Source: a virus. From it: a stretch of 33,625 nt of DNA. Under the pieces are notes generated by a model. It ran no database searches and was not told the DNA's origin. It saw only the letters and a program-made list of their open reading frames with translations. Positions 6,734-15,696 of the stretch are shown piece after piece. The position numbers and the translations under genes were made by a program. The stretch lies in the IMG/VR virus record IMGVR_UViG_3300020198_000053, positions 1 through 33,625 of that record. One strand, written 5' to 3'. Position 1 is the first letter of the stretch; each line of letters starts with the position of its first letter.

Positions 6734-9229
6734 ATGGCAACCACAACCGAAGCAGAAAAATCACTTCAAGCACTTTTGTCTCAACTTGAAAAAGCTAGAG
6801 AACAAAACAAGGAGTTTGTTGAGTCGTGGAATGATGTAAGTCGAAAAATAAAAGATTCATTGAATCCATTAAAAGGTATTAATGATCAAATTCAAACTTC
6901 CATTAATAAAATGGCTGAACTTCAAACACAAAAAGCCGAAGAAATACAACGACAAAAACAAACCGGAGTCGTAAATCAAGCGATAATAGACTATCTCAAT
7001 CAACAAATAGCTCAACAAGCAGAATTGCAAAAATCTCTAAATATACTACAACAATTAATGTCGAAGTATTTAGGTTATATAACATTAGCTTATGAAACAT
7101 TTAAAATGTTAGTTGAGTTGGGAGATAATTATGATGCTTTATTAGCTTCAAATGCTCAAAAACAAGGTATAGGTAAGAAACAATCCGAAGCTCAAGTTGC
7201 ATTAATACAAAAATCGGTTGCATTAAATAACGAAGTCGGAAAAGCATTTTCTAAATATGCGGTTACACTAAAAGAGGCTGTAGAGTCGGTACAGGCAATT
7301 AATGAAGATTTGGGGGTGATGGCGGGTGAATATATGCCACAGCTCGCAATTCGTTCATCAGAATTAGCCGCATCAACTGGATTATCAGCGGTTGAAAGTA
7401 GTAAATTTTTTACAACATTGGGTGAAATTGGAAACACTAGTTTTCAAACACAAGAAAATATGGCTGGGGTTGCAGATGCTGCTGCAAAAGCTGCTGGTGT
7501 TCCACTTGGTAAAGTCATTAAAGATGTAAGTGGTGCAAGTGCAAATGTACGTACTGTATTTAGAGGCAACACAATCGAATTGATTAAACAAGCCGCTGAA
7601 TTGAGAAAGATAGGTAGTAGTCTTGAACAAGCGGCAAAGTCTGCTGATTCACTATTAAACTTTGAAACATCAATTGGTAATGAATTAAAAGCTAGTGCAT
7701 TGCTTGGTAAAAATATTAATTTTAATCAATCTCGCAGATTATTTTTTGAAGGAAAAATCGCTGATGCTGAAAAGGCTTTACAAGCAGAATTGGAACGCGT
7801 TGGAGACATTGATAAATTAAATTATTTCCAACGTAAGGCTTTATCTGATCTAACCGGCAAAGATATCAATGAACTACAAAGAATTGCTTCATTGAAAAAG
7901 ACTCAACAAAAAATCGACCAAGACAATCCAGAATTAGCTGCGGAACGATTAAAATTTGAAAAAGAACTATCGAAAATTTCAGGATCAAAACTTGAACAAG
8001 AAAAACGTGCAAATGAAATAGCAGCATTAGAAAATGTTGCAAAGGAGAGAACCAAGGTACTAGATGCAGCTAAAGAACAAGCTGCTTTAGCACTCGGCAA
8101 GGCTTTATATCCAGTTGTAAGTTTCTTGAGAGACATTCAAATTGGAATATTGCAGGTAGTTACAAAATTAGCATCATTTACTAATGGGTGGGTGATAGCA
8201 GGTGTAGGAATAGGTGTAGCACTTGGTGCCGCTTATGTAGTTTGGAAATTATTTTTATTGGGTGTAGAAAAAGGAGCAGAAAAAATTGGCGCTGGATTTG
8301 CAAAAATAGCAGAAAAAGCAGGCGAGGGTGTAGCTAAAAGTCTCAATGCTGTAGGCAAAGGATTTCGAAATTTTGGTAGATCTGTACGTTTTTTAAAAAT
8401 ACCAGGACAAGCTATAGTTGCTATACTTGTGGTTACAGCCGCTGTAATAGGATTGGGATACGCATTTAAATTGATGGGACAAGGATTAGGCGCTGCGGCT
8501 CCTGGTCTAAAAGTAATAGGCGACACATTTTTAGGATTAGCAACAATATTAGCAGATGTATTCTTAAAAACTTTAGATAAAGTACCAACCCTACTAGATA
8601 GTGTTACTGCAAATATAGTTAAATTATCAGTAGCAGGGCCTTTGTTGATAGTTGCTGGTATTGGGGTGGCATCATTAGGTGCATCTCTAGCCATGTTAAT
8701 ACCAACATTGGTAATTTTTCCAACAAGTTACCTTACAGAGATAACTACACAATTAGTTGCAATGGGTAGGTCAGCCACGGATATTGAATTGGCGGTTAAT
8801 GCGTTAAATAAACTGGGTGGTATAGAAACTCCATCATTAGCATCATTAAGTACATCTCTAGCTCTCTTAACAGCAACATTAATATTATTTCCAACAAGTG
8901 AACTTACAAAGATAACTACACAATTAGTTGCAATGGGTGGTGCTGCCGCCGGTGTTGCATTGGCGGTTGCTGCGTTAAAAGAACTGGATGGTATAGAACT
9001 TCCTAAAGTTGACATTGGTGGATTAGCTGCTGTAAATGTAGCAGGTAATTCAAAAAATGAAGAAATCAAACAAGGACTGCAAGCTGTTGCTCAAAAACTA
9101 GATGTATTGACTGGCATGATGGCTGCTGGAAAGATTGCTGTTTATATGGACAGAGTCAAGGTAAGTAAAGAATTGGCCGAAGGCACACTTAAATTTGGAG
9201 TTTCTGGTCAAGCAACTAACTTAGTCTAA
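6734..9229 (+). CDS. tail tape measure protein
   Basis: 831 residues. The N-terminal part (about 10-115) is charged coiled coil. A long Ala/Lys/Glu-rich helical middle follows, then at least three hydrophobic segments near residues 485-510, 560-580 and 635-660 (for example VIAGVGIGVALGAAYVVW and AIVAILVVTAAVIGLGYAF). That combination, plus position directly after the chaperone frameshift pair, marks a tape measure, which sets tail length and is ejected with the DNA. At about 1.5 angstrom per residue the tail would be near 125 nm (inference). The C-terminal third holds a 57-residue tandem duplication. The strong hydrophobicity could alternatively reflect a channel-forming injection protein, a role tape measures often share. 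Confidence 0.8.
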   Translation: MATTTEAEKSLQALLSQLEKAREQNKEFVESWNDVSRKIKDSLNPLKGINDQIQTSINKMAELQTQKAEEIQRQKQTGVVNQAIIDYLNQQIAQQAELQKSLNILQQLMSKYLGYITLAYETFKMLVELGDNYDALLASNAQKQGIGKKQSEAQVALIQKSVALNNEVGKAFSKYAVTLKEAVESVQAINEDLGVMAGEYMPQLAIRSSELAASTGLSAVESSKFFTTLGEIGNTSFQTQENMAGVADAAAKAAGVPLGKVIKDVSGASANVRTVFRGNTIELIKQAAELRKIGSSLEQAAKSADSLLNFETSIGNELKASALLGKNINFNQSRRLFFEGKIADAEKALQAELERVGDIDKLNYFQRKALSDLTGKDINELQRIASLKKTQQKIDQDNPELAAERLKFEKELSKISGSKLEQEKRANEIAALENVAKERTKVLDAAKEQAALALGKALYPVVSFLRDIQIGILQVVTKLASFTNGWVIAGVGIGVALGAAYVVWKLFLLGVEKGAEKIGAGFAKIAEKAGEGVAKSLNAVGKGFRNFGRSVRFLKIPGQAIVAILVVTAAVIGLGYAFKLMGQGLGAAAPGLKVIGDTFLGLATILADVFLKTLDKVPTLLDSVTANIVKLSVAGPLLIVAGIGVASLGASLAMLIPTLVIFPTSYLTEITTQLVAMGRSATDIELAVNALNKLGGIETPSLASLSTSLALLTATLILFPTSELTKITTQLVAMGGAAAGVALAVAALKELDGIELPKVDIGGLAAVNVAGNSKNEEIKQGLQAVAQKLDVLTGMMAAGKIAVYMDRVKVSKELAEGTLKFGVSGQATNLV
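8669..8839 (+). repeat. 171-bp imperfect tandem repeat, unit 1 (tape measure)
   Basis: Unit 1 (57 codons) aligns without gaps to 8840-9010. Both contain FPTSxLTxITTQLVAMG; the core around 8739-8767 is nearly identical to 8910-8938 at DNA level. Confidence 0.8.
8840..9010 (+). repeat. 171-bp imperfect tandem repeat, unit 2 (tape measure)
   Basis: Second unit, directly abutting the first. Amino-acid differences are concentrated after LVAMG (RSATDIELAVNAL against GAAAGVALAVAAL), so the duplication is not brand new. Confidence 0.8.
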
Positions 9230-9237
9230 TATTTATA
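9229..9237 (+). promoter_or_regulatory. ATATTTATA late-type motif
   Basis: Exact copy overlapping the tape measure stop codon and ending 4 nt before the ATG at 9242. As a -10 element it would place the transcript start at or beside the A of the ATG. Confidence 0.5.
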
Positions 9238-9241
9238 ATTA

Positions 9242-11839
9242 ATGGCAAATAGTCAAACATTCGTAGAGGGATTTGGCGGAAGTACTGGTCAAGTAACAAC
9301 TTTGTCTCAAATACAAGCCACTGGACTCAGATTACCACCAAACGCTGAGTCATTTATCAATATAAGACGTGGTGGTAAGTTAGAAACATTGTTTACAACA
9401 AATGGTAATGATAGTGTATTATATACTAAAAACAAACCTCAAGATCTATATCTAAAAGGTTTGGTTCGTTCTCAACAATACATCTATAAGAACCCAAATG
9501 AAGGTCAACGCACTAAAATTGGTGGTAATAGGTCATTACCTGTAAGTGCTGCAGTACAAGACACAACTCGTATTAGAAGATTTTTAGGATCGAATGCGGG
9601 TGTAAAGTTTATAGGTAAACAACTAATTTTACAAGGATTTCAACCATTTGACGAAACTAAGGTCTATAACCCAGCTTCGCCGTTGATTGCCGCTATACGT
9701 TCCGCTTCTTTCGGATTATTAGAGCGTCCAACCAGACACATTGATACAAGCAATATATTAACAGGATTATTAGGTGGTACAGGTCTTAGCAATGCCGTAA
9801 GTGCTGTCGGACAATTATTGGGTAGTGCACCTCCACAACCATCGCCACCACGCAGTAGTGTTGCAAGTGCGGCTAGTGGTGGTTTAGGACTATCCACATT
9901 GACATCGTTGGTAGGTGGTGGAGATAATTCAAATAAAGTAGTTACTTCGATTGCTAGAGATGGTGTAAAAGACTTATTGAGAGGTAATACCGCAACAAAT
10001 GCTTATAATACGGCTAGATATCAACGATTGGTATCAAATGCGGGAGGTGGTTTTTTCAGCAGATTATTGTCTGGAGTAGGTAGATTTTTTCAAAACAACA
10101 CTTTAATTGGTGGTATATTGCCACCAAAACAACCATGGCCAGCAAGATATCGTGCGGATGAACAAACATATGATTATATGTTGAATGCTGGCAAGTTGTT
10201 CAATCCAGAACAAACCGGTATTGCTGGTGGCGGTATATTGAGTGGATTATTAAACTCAATAGGATTTGGCAAAAAAGCTAATTATTCACAAGCTGTTGGT
10301 CAACGTTTTTATAACGTGTCAAAGAACAAGACTAATTTAAGCAGATTAATTATTGTTAGAAACATTACACAACAATACGTTGATTACACCAAAGAGGTTG
10401 GTATACTATCCAAAGATAAGAATAATTTGTTAAGTACTAAACTAACAAAAAAGGCTATATCACCAACTGGAGATAGCAACAAATACACAGATGTAATTAA
10501 GGTTGATGATAACAATGAATATTCGGATCAAATCTTAAATTACAAGACATATCTTGATGATCAACGTGGATTCAAAACTACATTTAGTGATGAAACAAAC
10601 AATAAGGTTAAGGATATAATTGAAAATTTTGATCGTGCTGTAAATGATATTAGTGGAAACGAAAGCAAATATACCGTTAACCGAAAGAGTCTAAAACCAC
10701 TTCAATTTGCTAAATGGAGTGGCGAGGCTAAACGTATCGGAACAAACTATCTAAATGAATTGGATGCCAGAGATCTTAACAGTCCATCCGTTAAAAATGA
10801 TACATATCAAGGACGGGTTCGTACTGATCGAACAACAGGCAATAAGGTACCAACACGTTTGGGTGAAGGGCCAAATGATCGATATATCTATCCGACCAAC
10901 AATGTTGATTATGTAAACTCTCTACAAGTGTTGAGTCAAGAAGAATTTGACAAACAATATATCAAAACCGATAAATATGGAGTGTATGGGCCTGATATCA
11001 TAAAGTTTTATTTCTATGATATTGTTAACCAAAAGTATATTCCATTTAACGCTACCGTCAAAGGAATCACGGACAACAACAATTGTTCTTGGGAACCGGT
11101 AGAATATTTAGGTCGTCCCGACAAACTCTATTATTACAAAGGATTTGAAAGACAATTAAGTTTTAACTTTACTGTCAATGCACATAGTGTGAAAGAATTG
11201 ATGCCTATGTGGCAACGTATCAATTATCTTGTCGGATTAACAAGACCAGCAAATTATACATTACAACAAGAAGGTGGATACATGATACCACCTATGGTTC
11301 AATTGACACTTGGTGATTTTTATAAGAATCATTTTGTTTTATTGACCAGCTGTAATGTTGTAATACCAGATGATGCTAGTTGGGAAACAATACCAGAAGA
11401 AGGTCAAGAAAATGGACGAAGTTGGTATTATGGATCAAATAAAGCAATTGAATGGATGGACTCATCCACAATCATCAATCCTAGAGGGGACAAGGCTAGA
11501 TCACGAGGAAGATTTGCGCAATTTCCAAGAACAGCGGATATAAATATTCAAATGAATGTTCTTGAAAAAGATCGTCCATACACAGGTAAAGCTATTTGGG
11601 GAGACGCTCCAGTATCAATTATTAATTATTTGGAAAGCTTTGATGCTGCTAATGCTAGAGTTCAGAACACCGATTCAAATTTTATAGGGCCTATTAACAC
11701 AGAACTTCAACCTGATAAAAAGTCTCCACTTGTAGAGTACTATAACAGAGACCCAGATGTTGCTAAAAATAATTTTTCAAAGAATATTAGATACGATAAC
11801 AACTGGATTAATCAACGTAATGCATTTGACGCATTATAA
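9242..11839 (+). CDS. large baseplate / tail-tube junction protein
   Basis: 865 residues. The N-terminal half is Gly/Ser/Asn-rich with low-complexity stretches (PPQPSPPRSS near 200). The structured part is at about residues 580-720, with FYFYDIVNQKYIPFNATVKGI, GFERQLSFNFTVNA, LMPMWQRINYLVGLTRPANY, MVQLTLGDFYKNHFVLLTSCNVVIPDD and WETIPEE. This is the tube-like beta domain pattern of proteins that join the tail tube to the baseplate (functionally like T4 gp48/gp54). Position between the tape measure and a LysM protein supports this. It is much larger than gp48 or gp54, so a direct homology claim is not made. An abundant-sounding ATATTTATA precedes it and no Shine-Dalgarno is seen. Confidence 0.6.
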   Translation: MANSQTFVEGFGGSTGQVTTLSQIQATGLRLPPNAESFINIRRGGKLETLFTTNGNDSVLYTKNKPQDLYLKGLVRSQQYIYKNPNEGQRTKIGGNRSLPVSAAVQDTTRIRRFLGSNAGVKFIGKQLILQGFQPFDETKVYNPASPLIAAIRSASFGLLERPTRHIDTSNILTGLLGGTGLSNAVSAVGQLLGSAPPQPSPPRSSVASAASGGLGLSTLTSLVGGGDNSNKVVTSIARDGVKDLLRGNTATNAYNTARYQRLVSNAGGGFFSRLLSGVGRFFQNNTLIGGILPPKQPWPARYRADEQTYDYMLNAGKLFNPEQTGIAGGGILSGLLNSIGFGKKANYSQAVGQRFYNVSKNKTNLSRLIIVRNITQQYVDYTKEVGILSKDKNNLLSTKLTKKAISPTGDSNKYTDVIKVDDNNEYSDQILNYKTYLDDQRGFKTTFSDETNNKVKDIIENFDRAVNDISGNESKYTVNRKSLKPLQFAKWSGEAKRIGTNYLNELDARDLNSPSVKNDTYQGRVRTDRTTGNKVPTRLGEGPNDRYIYPTNNVDYVNSLQVLSQEEFDKQYIKTDKYGVYGPDIIKFYFYDIVNQKYIPFNATVKGITDNNNCSWEPVEYLGRPDKLYYYKGFERQLSFNFTVNAHSVKELMPMWQRINYLVGLTRPANYTLQQEGGYMIPPMVQLTLGDFYKNHFVLLTSCNVVIPDDASWETIPEEGQENGRSWYYGSNKAIEWMDSSTIINPRGDKARSRGRFAQFPRTADINIQMNVLEKDRPYTGKAIWGDAPVSIINYLESFDAANARVQNTDSNFIGPINTELQPDKKSPLVEYYNRDPDVAKNNFSKNIRYDNNWINQRNAFDAL

Positions 11840-11851
11840 TTATATACTAAT

Positions 11852-12142
11852 ATGAGATATCAATTTACACCAGTTTATAAAAGATATGATGGTAAGAATG
11901 TATACAGAACAACTTATTATCCTATTATTCCAGAATCAATAAATGATACCTATATTATAGCCAGCGAGGCTGATTATTTGGATAGTTTGGCTAAGAAGTA
12001 TTATGGAGACGAAAGTTACTGGTGGGTCATAGCACAAGCAAATAACTTGGGTAAAGGTAAATTATCTATACCTCAAGGAAAACAACTAAGAATACCTGAT
12101 AATGTATCTCAAATACTGAACAATTTAAAAAACGTAAATTAA
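11852..12142 (+). CDS. LysM-domain baseplate protein (gp53-like)
   Basis: 96 residues. Residues about 33-85 form a LysM-type module (EADYLDSLAKKYYGDESYWWVIAQANN, then a P-Q-G-K-Q-L-R-I-P ending). Small LysM proteins at this place in myovirus genomes (T4 gp53 contains one; P2 gpX is another) bind between tube, spike and wedge during baseplate assembly instead of cell wall. It lies 12 nt after the large baseplate gene and 3 nt before the hub-like gene, so it is in one tail operon. The family-level role is well established; the exact T4 equivalence is inference. Confidence 0.8.
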   Translation: MRYQFTPVYKRYDGKNVYRTTYYPIIPESINDTYIIASEADYLDSLAKKYYGDESYWWVIAQANNLGKGKLSIPQGKQLRIPDNVSQILNNLKNVN

Positions 12143-12145
12143 GTT

Positions 12146-15100
12146 ATGCAGACGGAGATTATAGATACAGCGCCAACATGGTGGGAAATACAAAACATTC
12201 CAACGGAAATGGTTAGAGAATTACGTCGCCGTAGCAATTCAAATAACATTGGAATGAACATCCCAAATCCATTTGTAAATGCTACATTTGATTTTCAAAA
12301 TAATCATAGCAAATATAAAGGCCCTGTCACACCTTGGATACGTGTATTTTCAAATGGTACGGGTCAAATTGCAAACGGATATATTCCAAGAAGTGGATAT
12401 TTGAATAAATCTGGATATAGTGATCCAAACAATACCAAACCATATGATGGTTATATATTAAAAGGCGGTGATGGTTTTTATGACGCATTTGGTTATAATA
12501 ATACAACTCCATTAACTCAAAAAGGAGCCATCATTGGTTATGAAGCAAATGGTGAACCACACTTTATTGATCCATCACTTAGATCGTTAACAAACTATCA
12601 ATCTAAATTAGAAAAAGGATTTCCACAGGATAACGTTGTATCATCAATATTACCACCTCCTGGCATAATATCTGCACAACTTAAACAAAGTAAGGAATTT
12701 TTGACGTTTGCATCATTTAAGTTTAATTGCTATACCTTAGCTCAACTTGAATATATGATGCCATTCTTTTTGACTCCTGGTATAAATATATTTATAGAAT
12801 TTGGTTGGAATTTATTTAATCAAAAATCAATTCTTAATTTGAAAGAAAAAGATGAGTGTTGGGACATTGTGTCCAATCCTCAAACGGCACTGGATAGAGC
12901 CAACTTGTCATATGGAAATTATGGATGTGTGACGGGTATCATAACCAAATACAATTTTACCACACAAAACGGATTTGTTTACGAATGTAATGTGGAATGT
13001 ACATCAAGACAAGGACTGTTTGCTGGGTTTAGAACCGATAATAATGCTACTAAAAATCAAGGTGGTATTAATAGTACAGAATATATCAACCTCAAAGATT
13101 TTATCAAAATTTATTTACCATCTATAACTGATGTGGTTAAATCCAGAAGTAACTTTGTTGATTATGTGGTTGCCAATAAAACAGAGATTGCGAACAAATA
13201 TGCAGAGAAAAGTAAAGAAGATGCGGATGCTGATGCAAATGACCAACAAACCCGAAAGAAGAAAGAGGATGCTATACGACTTGCAATAAGTGTTGCTGCT
13301 AAACCTCAATCGGTTGGAAAATCATCTTTTTATGGTGGTAAAGCTGAAGATAGAGTTTTCATGGGAAGAAGAGAAGACTTGTATAGAGCTAAAAAAGAAC
13401 CTAGTAAAAATACGTTTGTCATGTCTAGAGCCGACGCAGCTTCTAGAGGAAGAGGTACTCCAAATATTCCAGCAAACCCTACAAGACCAGGTACAAGAGC
13501 AGCAGCTGCTCTTCAGGCTGGACCTAGAGTTACAACGCCATTAGACTCAAACAATCCAACACCTCCATCAAGAGCAGCTGCGGCCGCAGCTGCTGGTTTA
13601 CAAGGAAACCCAAAATATCCATCATCACCACTACCAATTCAGTATGGATCTATTACATTTACAAATGGAGTAAACGCCCAACAAATGTCTTTTGCTGATA
13701 AAAATACTGATTTTGATGCTAAGGATACTAATGATGAAGTATGGATGCAGCTGGATTTTGTGTTTGAATTAATAAATTTATTTTGCTCAAATCCAATAAA
13801 CAACTTGTACGTTATTGATAACGCTGATGTTATTGTTAATGCACACCCAAACTTAATATCATGTGACAAAAATGTTTTGATACCAAACCCAGTTGCGCCA
13901 AAAGTTAATAGAGGCGGTCGATTTCTAACAGCTGATCAAAAAAATCCCGTCAAGAATCCGTTCTGTGATATTAACAAAAATGTAGCGGATTTAGAATTAC
14001 CTCAATCAAAAATTACAGCGGCTGATAGAAAAGACAAGAATATCAGCGCGGATAAATCACTTGTTCTAGCAGCTATAGCTACAGCAAAAACATTTGGTAC
14101 ATCAGGATTACTTCGTGATGATTTGGATAGAGTAATAAATTGGTTTTATTATTATTTAAACAACCCCGTCAAGCAGCCTGGAAAATCTGCAGCATTTCCA
14201 TTTGATCAAGATAAGGAGTTCTTAGATAACAAGGGTGTAAGTGTGGTTAAAAGATACAAGAAATACTATTATGGCTATTTAAAGAATCTTTATATATCAA
14301 AGTTTAGATTGATAGAAATTGCAAATGATGAAAAGGTAAAAACACTCAAGGAGTTTTTGTTAGCGATATTGAGCACAATAAACAATTCAGTCGATAATTT
14401 TTGGGAGTTTGATATCGTAGATGGTTTAAATGGTAAACTTTCAATTATTGATAAAAACACCATCAACACTGATATCTTGAAGAAGATATACATGTTTGAT
14501 TTAGCAAAAACAAACAATGTTGTAAAGAGTATAAACTTTGATGTTAGCTTAACCAATGAACAAGCAAACAACGTTTTGTTTGGTGGATCCAATTCACCAA
14601 GCCTGACTGAGGTTATAGAAGATAAAATTGCAAAGGCTAATTCACAACAAGAGTTGGATATTTTGATGACGGAGACAGTAAGGATACCATCAATCAAATT
14701 TAGAGACAGATTGGATATTTATCAATTAAAACAAATTTCTGAACTAAAGGGTCAAGAGTTAGCTAAGGCTCAACAAGCTGGTAATATTCCTGGTACAAAC
14801 GAAGATTTTAAAAATGAAAACAGAGATATAGCAAACATACAAGTGTATGGTAATGTTGCTCGTAATGACATCCTTTGTATGAGAGTTTACAACGTTACAG
14901 AACAAGATAAAGCTATATTAAAAACGGGCGCTGAGTTAGAAGATCCAAAATACAACTGGAAGTATTTGTGTTTGCCACCAAACATGAAGGCCAAATTGAG
15001 AAGAATGTTGGACGATAATGATATATCAGGCAATATAGCAAAATACACAGGTGTAGCTGATAACTTTCAAATTACTTTAACCTTGGATGGTATTTATGGA

Positions 15101-15277
15101 TTCAGAAATCTCCAAGTGTTCGCTATAAGTAATCTACCAAAACCATATGTACCTGGTAACGTGATATTTCAAATACTTGAAGTGGAACACAATATATCAG
15201 CTGGTAAGTGGGAAACAACCATTACCGCATTATTGAGATGTATTGCTGGTAGTGAATTGGAGTATATAAATATATGA
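12146..15277 (+). CDS. large baseplate hub-like structural protein
   Basis: 1043 residues. An N-terminal beta-rich region contains FLTPGINIFIEFGWNLF near residue 210-230 and a segment with paired Cys (VYECNVECTSRQG). A low-complexity linker rich in Pro, Ala and Arg occupies about 410-490 (TRPGTRAAAALQ, PPSRAAAAAAAG). The C-terminal 130 residues (ITLTLDGIYGFRNLQVFAISNLP, FQILEVEHNISAGKWETTITALLR) resemble the closing domain of hub proteins of the gp27/gpD type. Starts at ATG 12146, 3 nt after the LysM gene, and overlaps the next gene by 4 nt (ATGA). Probably forms the central baseplate hub around the spike; no lysozyme or spike motif was found. Confidence 0.65.
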   Translation: MQTEIIDTAPTWWEIQNIPTEMVRELRRRSNSNNIGMNIPNPFVNATFDFQNNHSKYKGPVTPWIRVFSNGTGQIANGYIPRSGYLNKSGYSDPNNTKPYDGYILKGGDGFYDAFGYNNTTPLTQKGAIIGYEANGEPHFIDPSLRSLTNYQSKLEKGFPQDNVVSSILPPPGIISAQLKQSKEFLTFASFKFNCYTLAQLEYMMPFFLTPGINIFIEFGWNLFNQKSILNLKEKDECWDIVSNPQTALDRANLSYGNYGCVTGIITKYNFTTQNGFVYECNVECTSRQGLFAGFRTDNNATKNQGGINSTEYINLKDFIKIYLPSITDVVKSRSNFVDYVVANKTEIANKYAEKSKEDADADANDQQTRKKKEDAIRLAISVAAKPQSVGKSSFYGGKAEDRVFMGRREDLYRAKKEPSKNTFVMSRADAASRGRGTPNIPANPTRPGTRAAAALQAGPRVTTPLDSNNPTPPSRAAAAAAAGLQGNPKYPSSPLPIQYGSITFTNGVNAQQMSFADKNTDFDAKDTNDEVWMQLDFVFELINLFCSNPINNLYVIDNADVIVNAHPNLISCDKNVLIPNPVAPKVNRGGRFLTADQKNPVKNPFCDINKNVADLELPQSKITAADRKDKNISADKSLVLAAIATAKTFGTSGLLRDDLDRVINWFYYYLNNPVKQPGKSAAFPFDQDKEFLDNKGVSVVKRYKKYYYGYLKNLYISKFRLIEIANDEKVKTLKEFLLAILSTINNSVDNFWEFDIVDGLNGKLSIIDKNTINTDILKKIYMFDLAKTNNVVKSINFDVSLTNEQANNVLFGGSNSPSLTEVIEDKIAKANSQQELDILMTETVRIPSIKFRDRLDIYQLKQISELKGQELAKAQQAGNIPGTNEDFKNENRDIANIQVYGNVARNDILCMRVYNVTEQDKAILKTGAELEDPKYNWKYLCLPPNMKAKLRRMLDDNDISGNIAKYTGVADNFQITLTLDGIYGFRNLQVFAISNLPKPYVPGNVIFQILEVEHNISAGKWETTITALLRCIAGSELEYINI

Positions 15278-15660
15278 TAACAGATACACCAGATTCTACA
15301 AAAAATAAGCTTGGGTTGGATATCTACAACTATTTTGAACCATCCAATTATATACCTATAGTTAAACCATCCGATTATGAATATGGTTATATAACCAGAT
15401 ATTTTGTGGGTAAAATCAACTATCCAAACGTATACGAGACGAATGCAAAAGATTATAACATTGTAAATAATGCTTATTACAAAAATATTAAAATAACATG
15501 GAAAGTATCTGGACCAGAATTCAATCAATACAAGGGTAAGATGCTACTTACAACTGGTGTGGTAGATTATAATATATTGAGAATACAACAATCGTATCTA
15601 GTATTTCCACAGATACAAAATGTTTTGAATAACCCAAGACAATTCTGGAGAGGGTTTTGA
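15274..15660 (+). CDS. small tail/baseplate protein
   Basis: 128 residues starting in an ATGA overlap with the hub-like gene, so translation is coupled. Aromatic-rich, with SDYEYGYITRYFVGKINYPN and the ITWKVSGPEFNQYKGKML segment. There is no signal peptide or membrane segment. Close coupling to the hub gene and late context imply a minor virion protein of the baseplate. It is the last gene of the tail module: a new promoter and the polymerase-like gene follow at once. No family named with confidence. Confidence 0.65.
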   Translation: MITDTPDSTKNKLGLDIYNYFEPSNYIPIVKPSDYEYGYITRYFVGKINYPNVYETNAKDYNIVNNAYYKNIKITWKVSGPEFNQYKGKMLLTTGVVDYNILRIQQSYLVFPQIQNVLNNPRQFWRGF

Positions 15661-15661
15661 G

Positions 15662-15689
15662 TTGACATAGGCGCCAATTGGTGTATATG
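15662..15689 (+). promoter_or_regulatory. TTGACA-N11-TGGTGTA promoter (polymerase-like gene)
   Basis: TTGACA 15662-15667, 16-nt spacer ending in TGGTG, -10 TATATG at 15684-15689. Shares TTGRCW-N11-TGGTGTA with the promoters at 19288 and 22520. The predicted start (about 15696) falls at the GTG start codon, so the mRNA would be leaderless. A palindrome CCAATTGG lies in the spacer. Confidence 0.55.
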
Positions 15690-15696
15690 TTATAGT

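Noticed and set aside
8233-8694. Long minus-strand open frame of 153 codons
   Set aside because: Antisense to the tape measure; the product is a Pro/Ala/Asn-rich low-complexity shadow with no motif or start signal.
12788-12796. Exact ATATTTATA inside the hub-like gene (another at 2362-2370)
   Set aside because: Neither is near a start codon; treated as background occurrence of the motif.
13290-13544. Open frame of 84 codons inside the hub-like gene
   Set aside because: Out-of-frame shadow over the low-complexity Pro/Ala linker; no start signal.
15265-15272. Canonical T4 late box TATAAATA one base before the ATG at 15274
   Set aside because: It lies within the last codons of the hub-like gene and the start overlaps the stop (ATGA), so coupling explains expression. 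The spacing would put the transcript start inside the gene. A single case in AT-rich DNA could be chance.
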